NCBI GenBank assembly: GCA_964460905.1 | Contig: CAYWRM010000015.1 | Span: forward strand, 31,948 to 95,947 | Direction: 5' to 3' | Length of the DNA: 64,000 nucleotides | Origin: GCA-002708315 sp964460905 | GTDB lineage: Bacteria > Bacteroidota > Bacteroidia > Bacteroidales > F082 | Shown: piece after piece, positions 52,375 to 61,766 of the stretch | Position numbering within the stretch: the stretch's first letter is position 1 | Layout: each line of letters starts with the position of its first letter | The notes under the pieces: generated by a model | The model's input: the letters and a program-made list of their open reading frames with translations, nothing else | Database searches by the model: none | What the model was told of the DNA's origin: nothing | Translations under genes and position numbers: made by a program

Positions 52375-52935
52375 ATGGCAACAACAGCAGATATTCGAAA
52401 TGGCCTTTGCATTATGTTCAACGGCGATCTTTATACAATTAATGAGTTTCAACATGTAAAACCTGGAAAAGGACCGGCTTTTGTGCGAACAAAATTGAAA
52501 AATGTTAAAACTGGCAGAATCTTAACAAATACATTTACTTCGGGCTTTAAGATAGATATTCAGCGAGTTGAAAGGAATAAGTATCAGTATTTATACAATG
52601 AAGGGGATATATATCACTTTATGAATACAGAAGATTATGAGCAAACATTTATTGATAAAGCTATGGTGCCTGCACCTGATTTGTTAAAAGAGGGGCAAGA
52701 GGTTACTATTGCTTTTCATGATGATTCAGCTATATTGTGTGAAATGCCTACATATGTAATTCTAGAAGTTACATATACGGAACCTGGTGATAGGGGAAAT
52801 ACTGCAACTAACACTTTTAAGGATGCAACGGTTGAAACAAATTCATCAATAAAAGTTCCTCTTTTTATCAACGAGGGTGATAAAATAAAAGTTGATACCC
52901 GTACAGGTAATTATTCTGAAAGAGTTAAGGCCTAA
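52375..52935 (+). CDS. efp: Elongation factor P
   Basis: A 186-residue, three-domain translation factor that relieves stalling at polyproline. The tip loop is KPGKGPAF with K32 at the site modified in other bacteria. The KOW-like first domain, the OB domain with YLYNEGDIYHFMNTEDYEQ and the last OB domain with GDKIKVDTRTGNYSERVKA are intact. The genes for EF-P modifying enzymes are not nearby. A near-match box TAAATTTA lies 10 bases before the ATG. The nine-proline TonB in this window is the kind of protein that needs EF-P. Confidence 0.96.
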   Translation: MATTADIRNGLCIMFNGDLYTINEFQHVKPGKGPAFVRTKLKNVKTGRILTNTFTSGFKIDIQRVERNKYQYLYNEGDIYHFMNTEDYEQTFIDKAMVPAPDLLKEGQEVTIAFHDDSAILCEMPTYVILEVTYTEPGDRGNTATNTFKDATVETNSSIKVPLFINEGDKIKVDTRTGNYSERVKA

Positions 52936-52940
52936 TTCAT

Positions 52941-53873
52941 ATGGATTTTAATAAACGCCTGAAATTAAGTGAAGTAGCTGAGATTATCAGTGGTAAAGTA
53001 ATTGGCGATCCTAATGCTATAGTTGTAGGACTTAACGAATTACATATTGTTAGAGATGGCGATATAACATTTGTTGATCATCCAAAGTATTATAAAAAGG
53101 CTTTGGAGTCAGCAGCTACATATGTTATTATTAATAAGGAAGTTGATCCTCCTGAGGGTAAGTCATTAATACTGCACAATGCTCCAATGGATGCATTCAA
53201 TATTCTTATTAGCCACTTTCGCCCCATGGTTGCATCTATGGATATGATAAGTCCGTCCGCAGAAATTGGTAAAGGAACTGTTATTCAACCGGGTGTATTT
53301 GTTGGTAACCATGTTAAAATTGGTGATAACTGTATTATTCATGCAAATGTTAGTATATATGATAATACTATTATTAAAGATAATGTGATTATACATTCAA
53401 ATACTGTAATTGGAGGTGATGCATACTATTTTCAAAAGAGAGATAGTGGGTATAATAAATTTTTGTCGGCAGGGCGTGTGATTCTTAATAGAAACATTGA
53501 GATAGGTGCATCTTGTTCTATTGATAAGGGTGTTACTGGTGATACAATAATTGGAGAAGGGACAAAAATGGACAATCAATGTCAGGTTGGTCACGATACT
53601 GTAATTGGTAAACATTGTCTTATTGGTGCATTTGCTGCAATTGCAGGTGTTACGACTATTGAAGATGAGGTTATAATTTGGGCACGTGTTGCTATTAATA
53701 AGGATATAGTAATTGGTAAAAAAGCCGTTATTCTTGCTAGCTCAGGTGTAGATAAGTCAATTGAAGGTAATAAAACCTATATGGGTTCGCCAGTTATGGA
53801 GGTACGCAAATACTGGAAGCAAATTATATCTTTAAGAAAGATGCCCGAAATAATAAAGAAATTTAAACTTTAA
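52941..53873 (+). CDS. Second LpxD-like acyltransferase
   Basis: A 310-residue paralogue of LpxD, 5 bases after efp. It has the same N-terminal domain (KLSEVAEIISGKVIGDPNA, ITFVDHPKYYKKALESAAT) and hexapeptide repeats, and keeps the histidine at the active-site position (QCQVGHDTVIGKH). It is shorter, and the repeat turns ending EDEVIIWARVAINKDIVIG differ from LpxD. Such an efp-linked paralogue is frequent in Bacteroidota but its substrate is not known to me. Its end overlaps by four bases the end of the convergent O-antigen ligase-like gene. Confidence 0.87.
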   Translation: MDFNKRLKLSEVAEIISGKVIGDPNAIVVGLNELHIVRDGDITFVDHPKYYKKALESAATYVIINKEVDPPEGKSLILHNAPMDAFNILISHFRPMVASMDMISPSAEIGKGTVIQPGVFVGNHVKIGDNCIIHANVSIYDNTIIKDNVIIHSNTVIGGDAYYFQKRDSGYNKFLSAGRVILNRNIEIGASCSIDKGVTGDTIIGEGTKMDNQCQVGHDTVIGKHCLIGAFAAIAGVTTIEDEVIIWARVAINKDIVIGKKAVILASSGVDKSIEGNKTYMGSPVMEVRKYWKQIISLRKMPEIIKKFKL

Positions 53874-55348
53874 GAGTCTGAGTTTGCTTCAAGTGATGAA
53901 TCTGATTCATCTGCTTTATCTTCTGATTTATTTCCTAAAGGTAAATGATAAGTTTCTAATGCTACTATTATAGCAATGAATCCCCAAAAAGGTACTGAAA
54001 GTTTATCAGTATCCAGAAAATTATTTAAGAAGCCGTGGGCAAAGTATGTTATCAGACCTAATAGAGACATTAAGCTTAAGAACTTTACTTTTTTATCACC
54101 CAACTTGTAAACTCTTAATCCTGTAATAATTACAACAATTATCAAAACTATCACCAGCAACATTCCCAGGAATCCCATTTCTGATAGTGGCCCAAGATAC
54201 TCACTGTGAGCATTTCCCTTATCACCAAGGTTTGTACTGATAATTGTTTTTTCCTGGGAGCTTTGAAATGGTGAATAAACAAACTGGTAAGTTCCAGGAC
54301 CCCATCCAAAAACAGGTCTTTCGTTGGTTAATCGAATTGCTGCTTGCCACCTGTTAATTCTTTCAAGGTTAGAGGCATCTGATGTTATATTTGATATTGA
54401 TTGAACATGTTCGACAAGATTACCTGACGAATCTTGCTTGTTTTTTGATAATTTATCAAATATTTGGTTCTGAAAAGTAAAGAATGTACCAATAATAATC
54501 GCAAATGATACAGCTAGTACATAAAACTTAATTCGTAATACCACTGCGATTAATACTGCTAATGCTACAAATACACTTATCCAGGCTGCCCTTCCATACG
54601 ACAATATTATACCTGTTATTAATATTACTAGTGAAATAGTTGCAAAAAACCTAACATTTTTAGTTGCACCTGGGAAAAAAATAAACCCTGCTGCAACTGG
54701 TATAAACATTGCTATTACTGCACCATATGCTGTATGATCATTATAAAATGGCGACATTACCCAATGACCTGCATCTTCTGCAAACCCATATTTTGCATGT
54801 TGAATTATAGTATAAATCACTACAATGCATAGGGCAGCCATGTAAAGTGCAAGAAATTTTTTAATATTTGATATCTTTTTAAACATTACTACGGCAACAA
54901 AGTAGAATGGAATAATAAACCATAACCTCGACAATAAATATTTAAAAGATACAAGGGGTAATTCACTGGTAAGTGAAGTAAAGAACATCCAAAATAGCAT
55001 AGTATATATAATATATGAAATAGGATGTGTAGATACTTTTCTATTATACTTTTGTTCCAATAGCAGGTTTGCTACAAATAGAAGAAGTACACCAAACATT
55101 AGTGGTTCAGTAGGTAAGGATACTCCAAGTCCTCCTTCCATTCCCCTAAGTTCAACAGCAAATGGTGTTAAAAAAGTTATAAAAAGAAGAATTTTATCTA
55201 ATGAAATTAAATAATAAACTAAGATGATTAATGCAATGGGTAATAAAAAGAACCAGTAAACATCTTTCTGGATAACAAAGTAAAAATTAACAACCAAAAA
55301 CAGGGCTGTTAATAGATATACCCATAATATTTTAGCTCTCTCTGTCAA
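53870..55348 (-). CDS. O-antigen ligase/polymerase (Wzy/WaaL-like) membrane protein
   Basis: A 492-residue protein with about twelve spans and the Wzy_C/O-antigen-ligase motif: a large periplasmic loop with NLERINRWQAAIRLTNERP, VFGWGPGTYQFVYSPF and NAHSEYLGPLSEMGFLG. The loop's arginine and histidine are those thought to act in glycan transfer. A hydrophilic acidic tail (SEDKADESDSSLEAN) ends it. It is the last gene of a minus-strand block with two Wzz-like genes and a flippase, 23 bases after the nearer wzz-like gene. Ligase or polymerase cannot be told apart here. Confidence 0.87.
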   Translation of the reverse strand: MTERAKILWVYLLTALFLVVNFYFVIQKDVYWFFLLPIALIILVYYLISLDKILLFITFLTPFAVELRGMEGGLGVSLPTEPLMFGVLLLFVANLLLEQKYNRKVSTHPISYIIYTMLFWMFFTSLTSELPLVSFKYLLSRLWFIIPFYFVAVVMFKKISNIKKFLALYMAALCIVVIYTIIQHAKYGFAEDAGHWVMSPFYNDHTAYGAVIAMFIPVAAGFIFFPGATKNVRFFATISLVILITGIILSYGRAAWISVFVALAVLIAVVLRIKFYVLAVSFAIIIGTFFTFQNQIFDKLSKNKQDSSGNLVEHVQSISNITSDASNLERINRWQAAIRLTNERPVFGWGPGTYQFVYSPFQSSQEKTIISTNLGDKGNAHSEYLGPLSEMGFLGMLLVIVLIIVVIITGLRVYKLGDKKVKFLSLMSLLGLITYFAHGFLNNFLDTDKLSVPFWGFIAIIVALETYHLPLGNKSEDKADESDSSLEANSDS

Positions 55349-55371
55349 GTTAAAGTAGTGTTCAGGAAGTG

Positions 55372-56331
55372 TTAATTATCCGATTGTTTCTTCTTATTTT
55401 CAATAAAAAATATTACCATGAGAGCCATAACAAATGATGCTAATGAAACAATGGCAACAATTAACCATCTGATCGGGTAACTCTTTTTATCTGATGGGTA
55501 AGGGTAAGTGATTATATTGCTGTAGCTTAAGTTTGAGTTGTAAAACCTCATAGCCATTTCATAATCAAGTTTCACATCAACATATGTTCTTGCTTCATCC
55601 TGGATCATTTGAACTACTTCAATTAACTTACCACTTCCTTTTTCCATGTTTTTTAAAAGCCGCTCAACCTCTTTGTTGTTTATTTGCGATTGGTTTCCAC
55701 CATCAATAGTACCTAAGTAACCTCTCATTAATTCTTGTGATTGAAAACCATATTCAATTAACCCTTCTTCCGTGCCTAGTTTGTATAGTATATTTTTCAA
55801 TGAATCCAAAACCATACGTTTTTTCTCTAGCTGAATATTGTACATGTCAATAACTTCCAACGATTTGCTTTTATGTAGTTGTGAAATTTTGCGATTGTAG
55901 TAATTAAGTATTGCAGTAACCATTAATGCAGCTGTATCTGGATTATGGTCGGAAACTTCTATTTTAACAGACTCATAAGGAGTTTTGTTAATCGACACAT
56001 GCTCGTGATAAGTGTTGTAAAGTGCTGTTTTAAAATATTTGTATTCGGGGTTTATTTCATAGTGTTTTGCTAAATCGAATTTTTTAATAACGCTATCAAC
56101 AATATCCTGTGAACCAAGTATCTGTAACATTTGCTCAGTTTCGCTCTCATCAGAATAGGGCTCTACGTTTGCAGGGTATGCAATAGCATTTGATTTATAA
56201 AGTGGTGTAATGAAAGTAGCACTTGAGAACATTGCTGCTAATATAGCAGAGACAATTACTATTGCCAGTAAATGAAACCGCCATCTACCAATCAGGTTTA
56301 TTAAGTGTGCACTATTAAATAATTTGTCCAT
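55372..56331 (-). CDS. Wzz-like polysaccharide chain-length determinant 2
   Basis: A 319-residue inner-membrane protein with one span near the N-terminus (about 17-37) and one near the C-terminus (about 286-308). The periplasmic part between is mostly helical and likely coiled coil. The first periplasmic stretch (LYKSNAIAYPANV, TEQMLQILGSQDI) and the KKSYPIRWLIV before the last span match the next gene at 56490 (SYPIRW versus TYPIRW). There is no tyrosine-kinase domain. It controls glycan length in Wzy-type systems, or acts as an export adaptor. A GAAA tract lies about 70-90 bases upstream. Confidence 0.85.
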   Translation of the reverse strand: MDKLFNSAHLINLIGRWRFHLLAIVIVSAILAAMFSSATFITPLYKSNAIAYPANVEPYSDESETEQMLQILGSQDIVDSVIKKFDLAKHYEINPEYKYFKTALYNTYHEHVSINKTPYESVKIEVSDHNPDTAALMVTAILNYYNRKISQLHKSKSLEVIDMYNIQLEKKRMVLDSLKNILYKLGTEEGLIEYGFQSQELMRGYLGTIDGGNQSQINNKEVERLLKNMEKGSGKLIEVVQMIQDEARTYVDVKLDYEMAMRFYNSNLSYSNIITYPYPSDKKSYPIRWLIVAIVSLASFVMALMVIFFIENKKKQSDN

Positions 56332-56401
56332 GTCTATATTGTTAATATCCCATATGTAATATTCTGAATGATTTGCAGATAACTCATGGTTTATATCTTG
56401 T

Positions 56402-56420
56402 TCTTTCTTTCTTTCTTTTC
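56402..56420. repeat. GAAA (minus strand) microsatellite upstream of wzz-like gene 2
   Basis: The plus strand reads TCTTTCTTTCTTTC then TTTTC, that is three to four GAAA units on the coding strand of the gene at 55372-56331, followed by a longer T-rich run to 56427. It is in the untranslated gap where length change could alter promoter spacing or leader structure. Confidence 0.7.
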
Positions 56421-56489
56421 TTTTTTTATTATTATCAAGTACAGTTTTATTAGTAAGTTGAGTAACTATATAATCTCTTTCAGAAGTAT

Positions 56490-57542
56490 CTAATCTACGT
56501 CCGAATTTTTTTTTTTAAGATCTTCCCCTAATTCTCCTGAGAACATATCAATAATGCTGAATAATAGGGTTGCTAAAAATAAAGATGCAAATGTTGTAAT
56601 AACTACAATCAGCCATCTTATTGGATAAGTTTTCTTTTCTGCTTTATAAGCAGTGTTAATAACAAAAGTATGAGGGAGGCTTTCGTTTGCATCAACTTTT
56701 GCTTCTTCGTATCTGGCTTTTAACTCACTTAATTGTTTTTTGTCATGTTCAAGCGCATCACGTAGCGACACATATGGACCACCATATTTTGAAAGTGTCT
56801 CAAGTTTCTTTTCAAGTCGTTTAATACTTTTACTATCTCCCTTAGCCATTTCTATAGCTAGTTGCCTGTTGAACATTTCTGATTGGCTTTCATAATCGTG
56901 AACTCCAAATTGACGTAGAATAGTTAATGAATCTTCCTTGACTTTAATTTCATCCTTTAATTTATTGTATTCAACCTCTACAATCTTGAAAGCCTTTCTT
57001 GCTATCTTTTTCTGCATATGATTTATTGTAGAGTCCACAAGATCTGCCACATCATTGGCCATATATGATGCTAATTGTGGATCTTTATCATAAACAGAAA
57101 TTTTTACAGCCATATATTCTGTCCTTCTAAACTCGAAATTGCTTTCGTATTCTTCGTAGAGTCTGGTCATTTTGTATTTAGACTCTGGCTCAATTCCATA
57201 ATGATCAAGTAAATTATATTTGGTAATTATTCGATCTCTAATCTTGTTGGAATTTAATACTTGCAACATTTGCTCTGTTTGCTCAATCTCTCCAAATTCT
57301 AATATATCCTTTGTATTATTAAAGTTATCGCTTAATAATACCTTTGATATTGAATTACTTGCAGTGGGATAGAGTACAACCGTTGATTTAAATAATGGAG
57401 TAATAAAATATGGCCCGGAGAAAATTGCAGAAAGTATAATTGCAACTAGGCCTATTATTGCAAGTTGCTTTTTATAACCAAAAATTACCTGCATAAAAAC
57501 ACCCGATAAAAATGGTTTATAAATTTGGTTTCTTGAACTCAT
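56490..57542 (-). CDS. Wzz-like polysaccharide chain-length determinant 1
   Basis: A 350-residue paralogue of the next gene. It has an N-terminal span (about 26-46), a helical periplasmic region with long coiled coils (about 160-275), and a C-terminal span after KKTYPIRWLIVV. LFKSTVVLYPTA and TEQMLQVLNSNKIRDRII mirror the other copy. The 3' end contains a run of eleven A bases on the coding strand (56506-56516) that encodes lysines just before the stop; slippage there would change only the last few residues. It begins 54 bases after the flippase gene ends. Confidence 0.86.
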   Translation of the reverse strand: MSSRNQIYKPFLSGVFMQVIFGYKKQLAIIGLVAIILSAIFSGPYFITPLFKSTVVLYPTASNSISKVLLSDNFNNTKDILEFGEIEQTEQMLQVLNSNKIRDRIITKYNLLDHYGIEPESKYKMTRLYEEYESNFEFRRTEYMAVKISVYDKDPQLASYMANDVADLVDSTINHMQKKIARKAFKIVEVEYNKLKDEIKVKEDSLTILRQFGVHDYESQSEMFNRQLAIEMAKGDSKSIKRLEKKLETLSKYGGPYVSLRDALEHDKKQLSELKARYEEAKVDANESLPHTFVINTAYKAEKKTYPIRWLIVVITTFASLFLATLLFSIIDMFSGELGEDLKKKNSDVD

Positions 57543-57564
57543 TAAATCAATTAATTTAAGCGGT

Positions 57565-57572
57565 CAAAAATA
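57565..57572 (-). promoter_or_regulatory. TAnnTTTG -7 box of wzz-like gene 1
   Basis: The minus strand reads TATTTTTG, 22 bases before the start codon at 57542. Confidence 0.5.
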
Positions 57573-57596
57573 AGAAATTTTTTGATAGTACAAATT

Positions 57597-59078
57597 CTAT
57601 TCATCTTTGAGAATATATATAAACTGTCTAATATTTAATAATCTTAATAGAATTGCTAAAATTAGTCCAAAAAATAACATAATAATCAATGAAGTTTCCC
57701 ATGGAAAACTAGTATAATTAATTAGTAAATACCCTGCTGAAAATTGTATAGCTATTAGGAGAGCTAAACTAATGATTAATTTATAGTTAATATTAAACTT
57801 AAACACCCATTGGGCAAACAATAATTGGGTGATTGCCGTTATTGCCTGTGTGGCAAGACTTGCATATGCCGATCCTACTGATTGATAAACAGGTATTAAT
57901 AACAGATTCAATGAAATATTAACAAGCAATCCTGCAAATGCAATTATATTTAGTTGCTTCAGGCTGTTGTTTGCCGTTAATAATGTTCCTATTATATAAT
58001 TTGATGAGATAGCTACGAAGCTAAACATAAGCAATTTGAATATTGTTGCTGATTGATTTATACGAAATAAATAATGTTGCTCTGTTTCGCCTGGCATAAT
58101 GTAATACATCAGTTGCATTAGTTCATTGGCGAAAAACTGTGAAGTTATAGCTATAATTAATGCCCCAGAAATAATTATTGAGAATGAAAGCTTTACCATT
58201 TTTTCGATGGATTCTTTTTGGCTAAGCATTTTAGAAAATATAGGTAATAACAGAACAGCAAACAGAAGAGCAAAATTTTGACCTGCATCCAATAATCGGA
58301 ATGCTTGCGCGTATACTCCCGATTGTTCTTCTCCAAGAGGAGCGGGTAGGAGCCGTTCAATTAATACCGGGTCAATACGATTATAAAAGCTCATGAGTAA
58401 CACCAATAATGCAAATGGCATACTTTTTTTAGCAATTAGTAAAAAAAATGGAATATTCCAGTTAAACTTTAATTTACCTGACTTGTTGATAACCACAATT
58501 ACCGCAACGATAAGCGTTATTATGTAAGCAGCTGTTTGCGAATACACAAACCATTCAATGGTAAAGAGACCTTCAAAAAAGTTAAACCAAAGCAGGAATC
58601 CGCAAATTATAATCATTAATAACCTGTCAAGCACCGAAAGGAAACTGTCAGTTTTAAATAAGAGCAAGCCCGATAGGTTTGATCTGATATATAATATAAA
58701 TGATAATAAAAACTGGTTAAACCCAACCCAGGCTAGTAAATAAAGTTGTTCGCCTCTGTACCCTATTAATATTCCAAATACAAAAATAACTAGTCCATAA
58801 AATAATCCAAGCACTAATTTAAGCATGCTTATTCCGGCAAGGTGCTTATTTAAAAGTTGATTGTTTTGAGCAATATTTCGATTGTTGAAATTGGTTATAC
58901 CAAGATCGAGAAAAATATAAAATAAAAATGAGAAATTAAATAAGGTAAAATAAAGCCCATATTCCTGCGTCCCTACAACATTTTGAACTTGGCGGTCAAT
59001 ACCTAATATCCAAAAAGGTTTAACCAGCAGGTTTAGGAAAAGTAGTAGTCCCAGGTTCTTTAAAAATTTTTTTTGCAT
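57597..59078 (-). CDS. Oligosaccharide flippase (Wzx-like, MOP superfamily)
   Basis: A 493-residue protein with twelve to fourteen spans. The N-terminus (FLKNLGLLLFLNLLVKPFWI, VGTQEYGLYFTLFNFSFLF) and the middle segment SFYNRIDPVLIERLLP fit the Wzx/RfbX polysaccharide transporters. It would flip lipid-linked repeat units to the periplasm for the Wzy/WaaL-like protein of the same block. No glycosyltransferases lie in the window. The likely -7 box ends five bases before the ATG. Confidence 0.88.
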   Translation of the reverse strand: MQKKFLKNLGLLLFLNLLVKPFWILGIDRQVQNVVGTQEYGLYFTLFNFSFLFYIFLDLGITNFNNRNIAQNNQLLNKHLAGISMLKLVLGLFYGLVIFVFGILIGYRGEQLYLLAWVGFNQFLLSFILYIRSNLSGLLLFKTDSFLSVLDRLLMIIICGFLLWFNFFEGLFTIEWFVYSQTAAYIITLIVAVIVVINKSGKLKFNWNIPFFLLIAKKSMPFALLVLLMSFYNRIDPVLIERLLPAPLGEEQSGVYAQAFRLLDAGQNFALLFAVLLLPIFSKMLSQKESIEKMVKLSFSIIISGALIIAITSQFFANELMQLMYYIMPGETEQHYLFRINQSATIFKLLMFSFVAISSNYIIGTLLTANNSLKQLNIIAFAGLLVNISLNLLLIPVYQSVGSAYASLATQAITAITQLLFAQWVFKFNINYKLIISLALLIAIQFSAGYLLINYTSFPWETSLIIMLFFGLILAILLRLLNIRQFIYILKDE

Positions 59079-59083
59079 TGGTG

Positions 59084-59091
59084 CAAATGTA
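59084..59091 (-). promoter_or_regulatory. TAnnTTTG -7 box abutting the flippase gene
   Basis: The minus strand reads TACATTTG, ending five bases before the ATG at 59078, so the transcript would start at or near the start codon. Confidence 0.45.
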
Positions 59092-59166
59092 ATGGTTTCG
59101 TATTTAGGGTTTGAGGTTTATGATTAAAAACAATGATCAATTATAAATATTCAATAATCAATTCTA

Positions 59167-59174
59167 TATCTTTG
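59167..59174 (+). promoter_or_regulatory. TAnnTTTG -7 box of tyrS
   Basis: TATCTTTG, a full match, 24 bases before the ATG at 59199. It lies inside the upstream in-frame extension and so rules out the start at 59133. Confidence 0.55.
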
Positions 59175-59198
59175 CGGAAATTTTTTAAGAAACTGAAT

Positions 59199-60494
59199 AT
59201 GCATAATTTTGTTGAAGAGCTTAGATGGCGTGGAATGATTCACGACATGACACCCGATACTGAAGAACAACTACTAAAAGAAATGACTTCGGGGTATGTT
59301 GGAATTGATCCTACTGCCGATTCATTACACATTGGTCACCTGGTTGGTGTTATGATGCTGGTACACTTGCAATTAGCTGGACATAGGCCAATTGCATTGG
59401 TTGGTGGAGCAACAGGTATGATCGGTGATCCTTCGGGTAAATCGCAAGAGCGTAATTTATTAGATGAGGAAACTTTACGTAAGAATGAAGCTGGTCTCAA
59501 GAAGCAATTGGCAAAATTTCTGAATTTTAACAGTGGTGATAATAGAGCTTTACTTGTTAACAACTACGACTGGATGAAGGAATTTACTTTTCTGGATTTT
59601 ATTCGGGATATCGGAAAGCATCTTACGGTAAATTATATGATGGCAAAAGACTCAGTAAAAAAACGTATTTCAGCCGACAGTAAATCAGGAATGTCATATA
59701 CTGAATTCTCATATCAGCTTGTGCAGGGCACTGATTTTTTGCATTTATATCAGAATGAGAATTGTAAGCTGCAAATGGGTGGCTCTGATCAATGGGGGAA
59801 TATAATTACCGGTACTGAACTTATTAGACGTAAATTGGGTCATGAGCAAAATGCATATGCCATAACTTGCCCGTTAATTACCAAAGCTGATGGTTTAAAA
59901 TTTGGAAAAACTGAAGGTGGTAATGTTTGGTTAGATCCCGAAAAAACATCTCCATATGAGTTTTATCAATTTTGGCTAAATGTTTCGGATGAGGATGCTG
60001 AAAAATATATTAAGATTTTCACATTGCTTTCAAAAGAAGTTATAGATAGTCTGATAGCAGAGCATAAAAAGGAGTCACATTTGAGGCTGCTCCAAAAGGA
60101 GTTGTCAAAAGATATTACATGTCGTGTTCATAATACAGAAGCCTATAATGCTGCCATTGAGGCATCTCAAATATTGTTTGGAAAAGGAACTACAGAGATG
60201 TTGAAAAATATGAACGAGCAAACACTATTAAGTGTTTTTAAAGGAGTTCCGCAATCTGAAATTTCAAAAGAAGAATTTGAAGCAGGAATTGGTATTTTAG
60301 ATTTCCTGTCAGCAAAAGCAGGTGCGTTTAAATCTAACGGTGAGGCTCGCCGCATGCTAAAAGACAATGCCGTTTCAATTAATAAAGCTAAAATTACAGA
60401 AAGCTATGTAATTAATAGTGAAAGCTTGCTAAATAATAAATACGTGCTCGTTCAAAAGGGCAAGAAAAATTATTTTTTGGTTAAAGTAGTGTGA
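59199..60494 (+). CDS. tyrS: Tyrosine--tRNA ligase
   Basis: A 431-residue class I synthetase charging tRNA-Tyr. The start at 59199 (MHNFVEELRWRGMIHDMTP) matches the family. The HIGH motif appears as DSLHIGHL, the tyrosine pocket as YTEFSYQLVQGTDFLHLY with QMGGSDQWGNI, and the KMSKS loop as the variant KFGKTEGG. The C-terminal S4 RNA-binding domain (GEARRMLKDNAVSIN) is complete. Length is typical for TyrRS of this type. Confidence 0.96.
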   Translation: MHNFVEELRWRGMIHDMTPDTEEQLLKEMTSGYVGIDPTADSLHIGHLVGVMMLVHLQLAGHRPIALVGGATGMIGDPSGKSQERNLLDEETLRKNEAGLKKQLAKFLNFNSGDNRALLVNNYDWMKEFTFLDFIRDIGKHLTVNYMMAKDSVKKRISADSKSGMSYTEFSYQLVQGTDFLHLYQNENCKLQMGGSDQWGNIITGTELIRRKLGHEQNAYAITCPLITKADGLKFGKTEGGNVWLDPEKTSPYEFYQFWLNVSDEDAEKYIKIFTLLSKEVIDSLIAEHKKESHLRLLQKELSKDITCRVHNTEAYNAAIEASQILFGKGTTEMLKNMNEQTLLSVFKGVPQSEISKEEFEAGIGILDFLSAKAGAFKSNGEARRMLKDNAVSINKAKITESYVINSESLLNNKYVLVQKGKKNYFLVKVV

Positions 60495-60681
60495 GCTATT
60501 GTATTAATATTAATTAGCAAAGTAATAGTGGCAGCTAGTTTTCAAGAATTATTTTTATTGTCTTTCTCTTTTGTGATTTGTCGTTATCTACCAATTATTG
60601 TGGCATAAATCTGATACAGTTACTAACAACCCCCTGTGATTAATTTTCGTATTTTATTCTTAATCAGTTATTCTATTGAAG

Positions 60682-60689
60682 TATTTTTG
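60682..60689 (+). promoter_or_regulatory. TAnnTTTG -7 box of the SirB1-like gene
   Basis: TATTTTTG, a full match, 23 bases before the ATG at 60713. Confidence 0.45.
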
Positions 60690-60712
60690 TTGATGAATAT
60701 TGTATGTAATGT

Positions 60713-61591
60713 ATGTCGCATATGGATGAAATAAAGGAACTTGATGCATTGGTTAGTCTATTGGATGAACCTAATGAAGATATGTTTAATGAGATACGGG
60801 AGAAAGTACTTAGTTATGGGAAATTGGCCATACCAGTATTGGAAGAAGCTTGGGTAAATACATTAGTTGACCACGATTCAATTAGAATAGAAAATGTAAT
60901 TGAGGAGATAAAACAGGAAGAGCTTATTCAAGAGTTCAATAATTGGGTAAAAGTAAGTAATAACAATATTATACAAGGTATGGTTATTCTTAGTAAGTAC
61001 CTTCAAACCGATTTTGATGAGGGTTTATATATTTCCAAATTTGAAAAATTAGTCAGGGAAACCTGGTTGGAGATAAATGATAGCTTAACGGCACTTGAGA
61101 AGATTAAGGTTGTTAATCATGTGTTTTATAGTGTATATAACTATATTGGAGAAGCCAATTCCGGTACAAAACCCGAAACTTATTATTTAAATAAAGTACT
61201 TGATTATAAAAAAGGTAATCCGGTAAGCTTGGGTGTTCTTTACATTGCCATTGCACAAAACCTGGATATTCCCGTTTTTGGAGTTAATTTACCGGGTCAT
61301 TTTATATTAGGATATATGGATGATTCGAGCACTATGAAGTTACCCGATGAATATATTGAAGAAGATGTGCTGTTTTATTTAAATGCTGGTAACAAAGGGG
61401 CAATATTTACAAGTAATGAAATCGATCATTATATTAATAAAATAAAAATTAATCCTAAACCTGAGTTTTATTTGCCATTAAGTAACCTGAATGTTATGGT
61501 ACGGATGATAAATGAATTAATTGTTGTACTTGAAAAGGAAAATAATAATTCTAAAATTAATGGACTTAAGAGTCTGTTAAAAAGGCTGTAA
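60713..61591 (+). CDS. SirB1-like transglutaminase-fold protein
   Basis: A 292-residue protein. The core is the Transglut_core2 (SirB1) signature: YYLNKVLDYKKGNPVSLGVLY, then IAQNLDIPVFGVNLPGHFILGY. The cysteine of active transglutaminases is replaced by serine, as is usual in this family, so it is unlikely to be a transglutaminase. The N-terminal half (60713-61100) is helical and shared with relatives. A second ATG at 60722 is a possible start. The function of SirB1 proteins is unproven. It appears to be a single-gene unit. Confidence 0.85.
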   Translation: MSHMDEIKELDALVSLLDEPNEDMFNEIREKVLSYGKLAIPVLEEAWVNTLVDHDSIRIENVIEEIKQEELIQEFNNWVKVSNNNIIQGMVILSKYLQTDFDEGLYISKFEKLVRETWLEINDSLTALEKIKVVNHVFYSVYNYIGEANSGTKPETYYLNKVLDYKKGNPVSLGVLYIAIAQNLDIPVFGVNLPGHFILGYMDDSSTMKLPDEYIEEDVLFYLNAGNKGAIFTSNEIDHYINKIKINPKPEFYLPLSNLNVMVRMINELIVVLEKENNNSKINGLKSLLKRL

Positions 61592-61723
61592 TAGTAATTT
61601 AGCTCATTTATCAACTTTCGATAACCTCCTTTTGCAAATACAATTAACTCACTCGTACAACCATCAGGTAGTATATCTTGTCAACTGACTATAAAAGTTT
61701 TTTACCATAAGTTTTATTTTAGG

Positions 61724-61731
61724 TATATTTG
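61724..61731 (+). promoter_or_regulatory. TAnnTTTG -7 box of the C10 protease gene
   Basis: TATATTTG, a full match, 35 bases before the ATG at 61767. Confidence 0.55.
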
Positions 61732-61766
61732 CCGCCAAATTAATTGTAAACACAAATTATTAATCT

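Noticed and set aside
60713..61591. Active transglutaminase or cysteine protease
   Set aside because: The SirB1-type core has serine at the cysteine position and no known catalytic triad.
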